Both the position numbers and the translations under genes were made by a program. From assembly GCF_900188155.1 (NCBI RefSeq), contig NZ_FZOG01000004.1, positions 248,001 through 312,000 on the forward strand: a DNA stretch of 64,000 nucleotides. Direction: 5' to 3'. Positions 1 to 7,199 of this stretch are shown here, in pieces. This DNA comes from Pseudomonas segetis (GTDB taxonomy: Bacteria > Pseudomonadota > Gammaproteobacteria > Pseudomonadales > Pseudomonadaceae). The first letter of the stretch is position 1; every line of letters starts with the position of its first letter. The notes under the pieces are model-generated. The model saw only the letters and a program-made list of their open reading frames with translations, searched no databases and was not told the origin of the DNA.

Positions 1-129
1 CGGATATTTCAAAGCTGCATGCACCTGATCAGCACTTCAGCCTTGTTCGTCTGGTTGCGTTTTGCTGGTTTCCTGGTGCAGATCGTCATCACGCTATGGT
101 GGCTACTGCGTTTGGCAGGCTTGATTTGA
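1..129 (+). CDS. C-terminal tail of a membrane protein (partial)
   Basis: An open frame enters from the left edge and ends at TGA 127-129. The visible 42 residues are very hydrophobic (Phe, Leu, Val, Trp, Ile with few charges) and look like one or two closing membrane segments. The start lies outside the window, so neither family nor length can be judged. It is followed 17 bases later by a hairpin. It could be chance, because only 42 codons are visible. Confidence 0.35.
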   Translation, partial: RIFQSCMHLISTSALFVWLRFAGFLVQIVITLWWLLRLAGLI

Positions 130-146
130 GGCTTATCCCAACCCAT

Positions 147-171
147 AAAAAAGGGAGGCCTTGGGCCTCCC
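147..171 (-). terminator. intrinsic terminator, best read leftward
   Basis: An 8-bp G+C-rich inverted repeat, GGGAGGCC (153-160) and GGCCTCCC (164-171), has a 3-base loop and a run of six A at 147-152. On the minus strand this is a stem followed by six U, a classic intrinsic terminator. In the plus direction only two U follow, so it would be weak for the gene ending at 129. No minus-strand coding gene feeds into it, which raises the possibility of a small RNA (see findings). Confidence 0.7.
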
Positions 172-391
172 TTCGGGAATGCTGTCCTGTGCTGGCAATT
201 GTGTCGCCGCCCTTATCGCCCGTCTGGTTGGACAGTGCGGACCCGGGTGCCGTGACGACCCTGTTGGATCGGCGGAGGCCGCTCACCTGATTGAGTGAGG
301 CGGCGTGGACATGTCGTCCGGGCCTTGAAACTGAGGTAAATAGTACGGTGATGCGGCGAGTAAATGATTGCTAACATTGCTCAAATAAGTA

Positions 392-438
392 TTGGTTGCG
401 CAATTTTTAACTAATAATGCATTATTCAACGCAACCAA
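392..438. promoter_or_regulatory. nested palindromes upstream of the Lrp-family gene
   Basis: An outer inverted repeat, TTGGTTGCG (392-400) and CGCAACCAA (430-438), is perfect over 9 bp. It encloses a perfect 14-bp palindrome AATAATGCATTATT (413-426). The region is AT-rich and ends 19 bases before the regulator start. Lrp/AsnC proteins commonly repress their own genes by binding such dyads, so autoregulation is the natural inference. No clear -35/-10 pair was assigned. Confidence 0.5.
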
Positions 439-457
439 AACACAAACTGTGGCCAGC

Positions 458-937
458 ATGAACAAACTAGATCGTTACGACCTGAGTATCTTGGCAGAAT
501 TGCAACGCGACGCTCGCCTGTCCAACCAAGAGCTGGCCGAACGCATTGGCCTGTCGCCCTCCCCCTGCTCGCGCCGGGTCAAGCAGCTGGAAGACGACGG
601 CTATATCGCCAGGCAAGTGGCCCTGCTCGACAGTAAAAAACTTGGACTGAGCCTGACCGCCTATGTGCTGATAGGCATGGACCGGCATACACCGGAACGC
701 TTCGAGCACTTTCAGGAAGCCATACGCAATTGCCCGGAAGTACTTGAGTGCAGCCTGGTCACTGGTATGGACGCCGACTACCAATTGAAAGTGGTGGTGC
801 CTGATATGGATCATTATCAAAAGCTGTTGCTAGGCACCCTGACCCGGATCGAAGGGGTGTCCAGCGTACGTTCGAGCTTCGTCTTGCAGCAGATCCTGTC
901 GAGCACCCAGTTACCACTGGAGCACTTGCGCAGTTAG
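458..937 (+). CDS. Lrp/AsnC family transcriptional regulator
   Basis: The 159-residue product matches the usual 150-165 residues of the Lrp/AsnC family. Residues 4-50 form the winged helix-turn-helix (NQELAERIGLSPSPCSRRVK is the recognition region). From about residue 60 follows the RAM effector-binding and oligomerisation domain. The start is taken at ATG 458 because MNKLDRYDL is the canonical family opening; in-frame upstream codons (for example GTG 449) give no extra conserved sequence. The Shine-Dalgarno is weak. No metabolic target gene is adjacent, so the effector cannot be named. In P. aeruginosa an Lrp regulator also precedes the DUF2788 gene. Confidence 0.9.
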   Translation: MNKLDRYDLSILAELQRDARLSNQELAERIGLSPSPCSRRVKQLEDDGYIARQVALLDSKKLGLSLTAYVLIGMDRHTPERFEHFQEAIRNCPEVLECSLVTGMDADYQLKVVVPDMDHYQKLLLGTLTRIEGVSSVRSSFVLQQILSSTQLPLEHLRS

Positions 938-969
938 GCGTCATGCTGCGTTCAGTGAGCCAATGGGGC

Positions 970-997
970 CTGACAAATTACCGTGCTGACGTATAAT
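970..997 (+). promoter_or_regulatory. sigma-70 type promoter for the DUF2788 gene
   Basis: CTGACA (970-975), a 16-bp spacer and a perfect TATAAT (992-997) lie about 65 bases before the ATG at 1063. Transcription would start near 1004. This suggests the DUF2788 gene is expressed independently of the Lrp gene that ends at 937. Confidence 0.6.
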
Positions 998-1062
998 CGC
1001 CAGCCTGCGCCAGTGTCGACAGACGCCTGGCCAAGGCTATTTACCCGGTAATTGAGGCCACG

Positions 1063-1272
1063 ATGGACACCGAAGTTTTCGAAGATCTAATGACAACAGT
1101 GCTGGTCAGCGCCCTGATCCTGTTCATGGCATTTATTGTCTGGGACCTCGCCAAAAAGTCCAAAGCAGGCCGCTTTGGCAGCATGATCCTGTTTCTTGCC
1201 CTGGGCCTGGGCGTGCTGGGCTTTGTGATCAAGACCTTTGTCATTGCCGGACTCGAAATCGAAGGCCACTGA
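1063..1272 (+). CDS. DUF2788 family small membrane protein
   Basis: The 69-residue protein has two predicted membrane segments, about residues 9-27 and 37-60, separated by a basic loop (WDLAKKSKAGRFG) that fits the positive-inside rule. Length and loop match my memory of the Pseudomonas DUF2788 family, whose function is unknown. A GAGG Shine-Dalgarno lies at 1054-1057. It converges on rluE with 26 bases between the stops and has its own promoter. Confidence 0.85.
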   Translation: MDTEVFEDLMTTVLVSALILFMAFIVWDLAKKSKAGRFGSMILFLALGLGVLGFVIKTFVIAGLEIEGH

Positions 1273-1298
1273 CCCAAGACTGCCGCTTCGGGCAATAC

Positions 1299-1931
1299 CT
1301 AAAGGCGTGGCTCCAGGTCCTGCCACTGCCCCGGCTGCAACTCGCCAAGGCTCCAGGGGCCAATACGCACCCGTACCAGGCGCAACGTCGGCAAGCCCAC
1401 TGCGGCGGTCATCCGCCTGACCTGGCGGTTACGTCCCTCGCGTATCACCAGCTCCAGCCATGTGGTCGGGATGCTTTTGCGAAAGCGCACTGGCGGGTTG
1501 CGCGGCCACAGATCCGGCTCACCCAACTGACGGGCTTCGGCGGGCAAGGTCATGCCATCATTAAGCTCGACACCTTCACGCAAGCGCTGTAGCTGTTCGT
1601 TAGTTGGCTCCCCTTCAACCTGCACCCAATAGGTTTTCGCCAACTTGTGCTTAGGGTCGGCGATTCGCGCCTGCAAGCGCCCGTCATTGGTCAGCAGCAA
1701 CAAACCTTCGCTGTCACGATCCAGCCTGCCGGCCGGGTACACACCGGGCACATCGACAAAGTCCTTGAGCGTGGCGCGGCCTTGCTCGTCATTGAACTGG
1801 GTCAGCACATCAAAAGGTTTGTTCAGGGCCAGCAAGCGTGGCTCGGCCGGCGGAGCCTTGGCCTGACGACGTGGCGCCGACTTGGCAGCTGCAGACCGTC
1901 GTGGCGTAGCTGGACGTGGTGGACGCGGCAT
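1299..1931 (-). CDS. rluE: 23S rRNA pseudouridine synthase RluE
   Basis: The 210-residue protein belongs to the RsuA/RluB/E/F family. In E. coli RluE makes pseudouridine 2457 of 23S rRNA. The catalytic aspartate sits in the conserved stretch [17 protein letters not shown]; the typical KTYWVQVEG and [11 protein letters not shown] segments follow. There is no N-terminal S4 domain, as expected for RluE rather than RsuA or RluB. The first 30 residues are a basic, proline-rich, probably disordered extension. The start is ATG 1931, preceded by GGGA; an open frame continues upstream but overlaps the divergent gene's leader and carries no family sequence. Confidence 0.92.
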   Translation of the reverse strand: MPRPPRPATPRRSAAAKSAPRRQAKAPPAEPRLLALNKPFDVLTQFNDEQGRATLKDFVDVPGVYPAGRLDRDSEGLLLLTNDGRLQARIADPKHKLAKTYWVQVEGEPTNEQLQRLREGVELNDGMTLPAEARQLGEPDLWPRNPPVRFRKSIPTTWLELVIREGRNRQVRRMTAAVGLPTLRLVRVRIGPWSLGELQPGQWQDLEPRL

Positions 1932-2061
1932 CAAAGAGTTCCCAAAGACATAGCTAAACCCGCAGTTTACCCGAGCATCACCGCTGATTATCTTGATTCT
2001 GCATTTCGAACAAGGGTCTATGCTGCTTGTCACCTGATTACTCGTTTCCAGGAGTCCGCAC

Positions 2062-3096
2062 ATGAGCACACCCGAGTCTGTCGTTTCTACCTTCACTGGC
2101 TGGGCTGCAACCCAGGCAGGCGCGCCCCTTGAACAGTTTGAGTATGACCCAGGACCGCTCGGCACCGAGGAAGTCGAAGTCGCCATTGAATACTGCGGTA
2201 TTTGTCATTCAGATCAGTCGATGATCGACAACGAATGGAAAAACGCGCGCTACCCCTTCATCCCTGGCCATGAAGTGGTCGGCACCGTGGTGCGCCTGGG
2301 CGAACAAGCACAAGGCCTGAAGATAGGGCAGCGGGTTGGCATCGGCTGGCTGAAAGGTAGCTGCATGCATTGCAACTCATGCATGGAAGGCTCGCACCAA
2401 CTGTGCAACATGATCAAACCCACCATTGTCGGCAGCCACGGTGGCTTTGCCAATCGCATGCGCGCCCATTGGGCATGGACCCTGCCGATTCCCGACAGCC
2501 TCGACCCCAGCCTGGCCGGCCCCCTGTTTTGCGGTGGCTCGACAGTGTTTGCCCCGTTGCTTGAGCTCAACGTCAAGCCAACAGACCGCGTCGGTGTTGT
2601 GGGCATTGGCGGCTTGGGCCACCTGGCGTTGCGCTTTTTGAATGCATGGGGTTGCGAGGTCACGGCCTTCACTTCATCGCTGAATAAGCAGGAGGAAGCC
2701 AAACGTCTTGGCGCACACAATGTGGTCGCCTCAACCGACAGCGCGGCCATGAAGAAAGTGGCGGGCACGCTGGATTTCCTGCTGATAACCGCCAGCGCCG
2801 ATCTAGACTGGAACGCGCTGATCGGCACCCTGGGCGGTAAAGGCAAGCTGCACTTTGTCGGGATTGTGCCAAGCGCGATCCCGGTGCATGTGTTCAACCT
2901 GATCCCACGGCAACGCAGTATTTCAGGCTCTCCGGTTGGTTCGCCGGCCATTATGCGCAGCATGCTCGAGTTCTGCGCGCGCCATCAGATATTGCCGCAG
3001 GTCGAGCACTTCCCGATGAGCAAGGTGAACGATGCCATCCAGCATCTGCGCGACGGTAAAGCGCGCTATCGGGTGGTGCTCGACGCCAGTCAATAA
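2062..3096 (+). CDS. ahr: zinc-dependent NADP(H) aldehyde reductase / alcohol dehydrogenase, Ahr-like
   Basis: The 344-residue protein is a medium-chain dehydrogenase of the cinnamyl-alcohol dehydrogenase group. The catalytic zinc site appears as CGICHSD and GHEVVG. The structural zinc site is C-x2-C-x2-C-x7-C in [15 protein letters not shown]. The nucleotide-binding Rossmann motif is [12 protein letters not shown]. From memory it closely follows E. coli Ahr (YjgB), a broad-range aldehyde reductase, including the segment [13 protein letters not shown] near the end. A CAGGAG Shine-Dalgarno precedes ATG 2062. It stands alone between rluE (divergent) and a strong terminator. The in-vivo substrate is not evident. 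Confidence 0.88.
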   Translation: MSTPESVVSTFTGWAATQAGAPLEQFEYDPGPLGTEEVEVAIEYCGICHSDQSMIDNEWKNARYPFIPGHEVVGTVVRLGEQAQGLKIGQRVGIGWLKGSCMHCNSCMEGSHQLCNMIKPTIVGSHGGFANRMRAHWAWTLPIPDSLDPSLAGPLFCGGSTVFAPLLELNVKPTDRVGVVGIGGLGHLALRFLNAWGCEVTAFTSSLNKQEEAKRLGAHNVVASTDSAAMKKVAGTLDFLLITASADLDWNALIGTLGGKGKLHFVGIVPSAIPVHVFNLIPRQRSISGSPVGSPAIMRSMLEFCARHQILPQVEHFPMSKVNDAIQHLRDGKARYRVVLDASQ

Positions 3097-3104
3097 TCCA
3101 TAAA

Positions 3105-3135
3105 AAAACGCCTCGGTCCGGGACCGAGGCGTTTT
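3105..3135. terminator. bidirectional intrinsic terminator between ahr and amn
   Basis: The arms 3105-3119 and 3121-3135 are perfectly complementary over 15 bases. They include a G+C core (CGCCTCGGTCC) and A/T tails on both sides, so the hairpin ends in a U run on either strand. It lies between the convergent stops of ahr (3096) and amn (3153). Confidence 0.92.
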
Positions 3136-3152
3136 GTCGTTCATATGCTGCG

Positions 3153-4628
3153 CTAGCGGAATGGCGGCTCGTCGAAACTCCTTAATTTACGCGAGTGCAG
3201 CGAGTTAAGCTGACCACGCAGTAAATCCAGGGCAGTGATGCCAATGTGCAAATGCTGGGTCACGGCACGCTCGTAGAATGCTCCCGCAGCCCCCGGCAGC
3301 TTGATCTCGCTGTGCAGCGGTTTATCCGAAACACACAGCAGCGTGCCGTATGGAACGCGCAGGCGATAACCCTGGGCGGCGACAGTGCCACTTTCCATGT
3401 CTACCGCGACGGCCCGAGCCTGATTGATCAGCGGGCGCTCCTGGGCCCAGCGCAACTCCCAGTTACGATCGTCATAGGTCAACACAGTGCCAGTGCGCAG
3501 GCGGCGCTTGAGATCATCACCCTTTTCGCCGGTCACCTGCGCTGCGGCATCCTGCAAGGCTTGCTGCACCTCGGCCAGTGCAGGCAGGGGAATATTGGGC
3601 GGCAAAACCCGGTCAAGAATGCCATCGCGGCGCATATAGGCGTGGGCGAGCACATAGTCGCCAATGGTTTGCGACTGGCGCAGACCGCCGCAGTGGCCAA
3701 TCATCAGCCAGCAATGTGGCCGCAATACAGCGAGGTGATCGGTGATGTTCTTGGCGTTGGAAGGGCCTACGCCGATATTGACCAGGGTAATGCCATCGCC
3801 GCTATCACCAGACAGCAGGTGGTATGCCGGCATCTGGTAGCGATGCCACACCACGCCGCCGATAATCGCCTGCATCTCGCCTTCGGACATGCCGCGCTCA
3901 ATCACCACGTTGCCCGGCAGCACCATGCGGGTAAAACGAGACTCACCGACCAGCATATCCAGGCCGTGGCGAATGAACTGATCGACATAGCGATGATAGT
4001 TGGTCAGCAATATCCAGGGCTGCACATGGCGCCAGTCACTGCCGGTGTAATGCACCAGCCGGCGCAAGGAAAAATCCACTCGCGCAGCATCGAACAGCGC
4101 CAGCGGCATGGGGTCCATGCTTTCCCAGCTATACAAGCCATCGGCCGTGCTGTCCGTCGCAGCCGACAGATCAGTGCTCGGGAACACCCGTGCCAGCTCA
4201 CCGGCAGTCACTCCGGAGCCAGCCAGTTCATCGCCTTGTTCAACCACATAGGGATAGGGAATATTCTGCTCGCTCAGCCCCACTTCAACGCGCAGCGTGT
4301 AGTCGTGCATCAGGGGTTGCAGCTGCTCGAGCAAGTACTTGCGAAAGGCGCCAGGATGGGTGACGGTGATGCTGTAGGTGCCCGGCACCTGAACCTTGGC
4401 ATAGGCGCGCACGGTGGCTGGCGCTTCGCCATGGCACAAATAAGTCAGGCGCAGTTCCGGATAGCGGAACTGGCAATGCGTGGCCGGATCGGGCTTGACC
4501 CGGTCCTTGAGATAGGCCTTGAGCGCCAGGCTCAAGGCCCGCGTGGCTTGATCATGCAATGCGGCAAGCCGGTCAACGGCCTCTTCAGGGCTGGCTACAA
4601 CAATAAAGTCATCTGAACATGGATTCAC
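3153..4628 (-). CDS. amn: AMP nucleosidase
   Basis: The 491-residue product (E. coli Amn has 484) hydrolyses AMP to adenine and ribose 5-phosphate in purine salvage and nucleotide-pool control. The N-terminal half carries the AMP-nucleosidase-specific domain. The C-terminal half has the nucleoside phosphorylase fold, with NIGVGPSNAKNITDHLAVLRP, the IGHCGGLR loop and the ribose-binding AVDMESGTVAAQGYR segment. The start is GTG 4628, with AGGA eight bases upstream; no in-frame ATG gives a better family fit. It faces a terminator at its 3' end and has an inverted repeat across its likely promoter. Confidence 0.95.
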   Translation of the reverse strand: MNPCSDDFIVVASPEEAVDRLAALHDQATRALSLALKAYLKDRVKPDPATHCQFRYPELRLTYLCHGEAPATVRAYAKVQVPGTYSITVTHPGAFRKYLLEQLQPLMHDYTLRVEVGLSEQNIPYPYVVEQGDELAGSGVTAGELARVFPSTDLSAATDSTADGLYSWESMDPMPLALFDAARVDFSLRRLVHYTGSDWRHVQPWILLTNYHRYVDQFIRHGLDMLVGESRFTRMVLPGNVVIERGMSEGEMQAIIGGVVWHRYQMPAYHLLSGDSGDGITLVNIGVGPSNAKNITDHLAVLRPHCWLMIGHCGGLRQSQTIGDYVLAHAYMRRDGILDRVLPPNIPLPALAEVQQALQDAAAQVTGEKGDDLKRRLRTGTVLTYDDRNWELRWAQERPLINQARAVAVDMESGTVAAQGYRLRVPYGTLLCVSDKPLHSEIKLPGAAGAFYERAVTQHLHIGITALDLLRGQLNSLHSRKLRSFDEPPFR

Positions 4629-4667
4629 GGCAAGGCTTCCTGACTGAACGTCCAGGCTAATAGTGCA

Positions 4668-4697
4668 CCTTAGACCGCCTGCTAAGCCAGTCTAAGG
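4668..4697. promoter_or_regulatory. inverted repeat over the presumed amn promoter
   Basis: CCTTAGAC (4668-4675) and GTCTAAGG (4690-4697) are perfectly complementary, with 14 bases between. Read leftward, a TTAGCA/TATTAG pair with 17-bp spacing can be placed across the dyad, followed by the amn start at 4628. It could be a repressor operator for amn; the regulator is unknown. Confidence 0.4.
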
Positions 4698-4782
4698 ATT
4701 ACTTGGCATGATTGGGCCAGGCCCAGATGACACTTTATGCACTGTTAAGCCAGCCGATCAGCAAACGCCGCCCGGAACCCGA

Positions 4783-6432
4783 TCAAGCCAGATGCGGCGT
4801 GCTGCGCGCGACCAAAGCCGGGGCATCAACGCTACGCGGCAAGGTGCCATAGACCCGGCCGCCGTCCCCAAGGCGACTGGCAAGGAAAGCATCGGATACC
4901 GTGCTATTACCCGCCTCAAGCAACAACTTGGCTTGCAGCGCAATGGCCACATCCTCGGTCAACTGGCGTGCACGGAACTGGATATCATCGGTATCGCGAA
5001 ATGCCGCCTGAACCTTGCCGATATGCGCTTTCAGGCGCGCGTCGCCATGGCCGTCACCCAACTCGGTAAACAGGGCTTCAAGTACGCCCGGCTCCTTGGA
5101 CAGTGCGCGCAATACATCAAGGCACTGTACATTGCCCGACCCTTCCCAGATGGAATTGACCGGGGCTTCGCGGTACAGGCGCGGCAAGATGGTTTCCTCC
5201 ACATAACCTGCGCCACCGAGACACTCCTGAGCTTCGTTGATCATTGCCGGAGCGCGCTTGCAGATCCAGTATTTGCCAATGGCCGTGACCAGGCGGGCAA
5301 ATTTTTCCTCCTGCTCATCATGGGCGTTATCCAGCGCCTTGCCCATACGCAAGGTCAACGCCAGCGCAGCTTCGCTTTCAAGGGCCAAGTCCGCCAGGAC
5401 GTTTTGCATCAACGGCTGTTCGGCCAACACACGCCCGCCGACCTTACGGTATGCGCAATGATGCGTGGCCTGGGTCAATGCCTGGCGCATCAGGGCGCTG
5501 GAGCCAATCATGCAATCAAAACGAGTCAGAGAGACCATTTCGATAATAGTCGGTACGCCGCGGCCCTCTTCACCAATCATCCACGCCAAGGCACCACGGT
5601 ATTCCACCTCGCTGGAGGCATTTGACCAGTTACCCAGCTTGTTCTTCAGGCGCTGGATATAAAACTCGTTGCGCGAGCCATCCGGGCGATGACGTGGCAA
5701 CAGGAAGCAACTCAAGCCCTTGTCCGTGTAGGCCAGGGTCAGAAACGCATCGCACATGGGGGCCGAACAAAACCATTTATGGCCCACCAGCTCATATGCC
5801 TGACCCGGCCCCGGAATTCCCACGGGATGGGCGCGCGTGGTGTTGGCTCGGACGTCGGTACCGCCCTGTTTCTCGGTCATGGCCATGCCGATGGTCGCCC
5901 CGGTCTTCTGCTCGATCGGCAGGTTGCGCGGGTCATACTCGGTCGAAAGAATCTTTGGCAGCCAGATTTCCGCGATATCCGGCTGCAACTTGATCGCCGG
6001 GACGCTGGCATAGGTCATGGTCAGCGGGCAGCCCGACCCTGCCTCGGCCTGGCTGTGCAAATAGCTCAGCGAGGCCCGCGCCACATGGGCTCCGCTACGC
6101 GGGTCGATCCAGGGCGACGATGGCAAGCCATGCTTGATCGCGGCGCCCATCAACTCATGATAGGCCGGGTGAAACTCAACCAGGTCGATACGATGACCGT
6201 AACGGTCGTGGCTTTTGAACACAGGCTTTTGCTCGTTGGCCAAAAAGCCGGCTGCCATTAACGGGCCGCCAGTAAGCGCGCCATAGCTGTGCAGGCGATC
6301 TTCAGCCCAGGCACCACCAAACCGGCGATTCCACTCCTGCAGCGGTAGGTCGACACGGTACAAATTGGCGCCATCGAGCGGCGGTACCTGATTGAATACC
6401 TCATGGGTTTCTGCGTTAAGGTTCGGGTTCAT
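4783..6432 (-). CDS. AidB-like acyl-CoA dehydrogenase
   Basis: The 549-residue protein matches the AidB branch of acyl-CoA dehydrogenases (E. coli AidB has 541; ordinary enzymes about 390). FAD-binding motifs are visible: GMAMTEKQGGTDVRANTTRA, GHKWFCSAPMCDAF, and late in the chain ECLGGAGYVEETILPRLYREAPV with SIWEGSGNV. AidB belongs to the E. coli Ada response to alkylation, but its substrate is unclear, so a fatty-acid role remains possible. The start at ATG 6432 overlaps the TetR stop in an ATGA, implying translational coupling. It is the second gene of a TetR-dehydrogenase operon. Confidence 0.88.
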   Translation of the reverse strand: MNPNLNAETHEVFNQVPPLDGANLYRVDLPLQEWNRRFGGAWAEDRLHSYGALTGGPLMAAGFLANEQKPVFKSHDRYGHRIDLVEFHPAYHELMGAAIKHGLPSSPWIDPRSGAHVARASLSYLHSQAEAGSGCPLTMTYASVPAIKLQPDIAEIWLPKILSTEYDPRNLPIEQKTGATIGMAMTEKQGGTDVRANTTRAHPVGIPGPGQAYELVGHKWFCSAPMCDAFLTLAYTDKGLSCFLLPRHRPDGSRNEFYIQRLKNKLGNWSNASSEVEYRGALAWMIGEEGRGVPTIIEMVSLTRFDCMIGSSALMRQALTQATHHCAYRKVGGRVLAEQPLMQNVLADLALESEAALALTLRMGKALDNAHDEQEEKFARLVTAIGKYWICKRAPAMINEAQECLGGAGYVEETILPRLYREAPVNSIWEGSGNVQCLDVLRALSKEPGVLEALFTELGDGHGDARLKAHIGKVQAAFRDTDDIQFRARQLTEDVAIALQAKLLLEAGNSTVSDAFLASRLGDGGRVYGTLPRSVDAPALVARSTPHLA

Positions 6433-7070
6433 GCGGATAACTCCTTGGCGCCAACGGCGCTTAAACAGAATGCAATCAAATCCTCGGTTATGCTGCCCAA
6501 CGCCAAGGCGGGCTGACCGGTTTCGCGGGCGGCGCACGCACTCGGGGACAAAGGCCCGACCAGTGACTCGGCGATCGCGCCAACCAGGCACGCAGCACTT
6601 AGTTGAGTATGCTGGGGGCGAAAATCGCCCTGGCTGACGCCCTCGTCCAGCACCTCGACCAGAAGCTCTGCATAGGCTTGGCGAAAGATCAGACGCTGCT
6701 TATCAACCTCGGGGTCGACTGGTTCAGCAATTAATGCATATGCCAGGCGGCGGCTGTGCCAAGCCCGAGCAGCAAACTGGGCCAGGCCCGCAGCCAGTCG
6801 CCTCGGCGCCGGAGCCTGGGTTTTCAATGCCAGCGCCATGGCATCCACCTCTCGCTGACTGGCGCGGGCAAAGACTTCGGCGGCCAACTCACCTTTGTTT
6901 TGAAAATGACGGTAGAGACTGCCTGTCGCAATACCGACATCTTCAGCCAATGCCTGCATGGTCAGTGCGCCAAACCCTGCCTCAGTGACTCGCGCCTGGG
7001 CACAGCGAAGGATTCGCAAGCGCAAGGCATTGTCACGGTCAATTCGTAGGGCGCTGGTGCGATAAGCCAT
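6429..7070 (-). CDS. TetR family transcriptional regulator
   Basis: The 213-residue protein has a typical TetR N-terminal helix-turn-helix (about residues 18-65, including TMQALAEDVGIATGSLYRHF and the NKGELAAEVF helix) and a helical ligand-binding C-terminal domain. It overlaps the acyl-CoA dehydrogenase by four bases and shares its transcript. Two copies of a 14-bp palindrome lie directly upstream, the expected arrangement for an autoregulated TetR operon. The ligand may be an acyl-CoA or related compound, by analogy with other TetR-acyl-CoA dehydrogenase pairs; this is inference. The P. aeruginosa counterpart has the same neighbours. Confidence 0.9.
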   Translation of the reverse strand: MAYRTSALRIDRDNALRLRILRCAQARVTEAGFGALTMQALAEDVGIATGSLYRHFQNKGELAAEVFARASQREVDAMALALKTQAPAPRRLAAGLAQFAARAWHSRRLAYALIAEPVDPEVDKQRLIFRQAYAELLVEVLDEGVSQGDFRPQHTQLSAACLVGAIAESLVGPLSPSACAARETGQPALALGSITEDLIAFCLSAVGAKELSA

Positions 7071-7074
7071 AGCC

Positions 7075-7114
7075 TGAATCCTGATTCATCATTTGCTCAG
7101 TGAATCAGAATTCA
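7075..7114. promoter_or_regulatory. twin operator of the TetR regulator
   Basis: Site 1, TGAATCCTGATTCA (7075-7088), is a perfect 6-2-6 palindrome. Site 2, TGAATCAGAATTCA (7101-7114), is the same motif with one mismatch between half-sites. The centres are 26 bp apart. Both sites fall within 45 bases upstream of the TetR start at 7070, where its promoter must lie. This is strong operator evidence without an identified ligand. Confidence 0.75.
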
Positions 7115-7199
7115 GTTTTTCAATACAGGGGGATTTAAGGCAGATTCGAGGTCGTTTCAGCCAGCGATCCCGCCCTGAAAGACGGACAATTGATCAGGT

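Noticed and set aside
3246..4616. A 456-codon open frame on the plus strand
   Set aside because: It is exactly antisense to amn, lacks a ribosome site and family motifs, and mirrors the codon bias of a G+C-rich gene.
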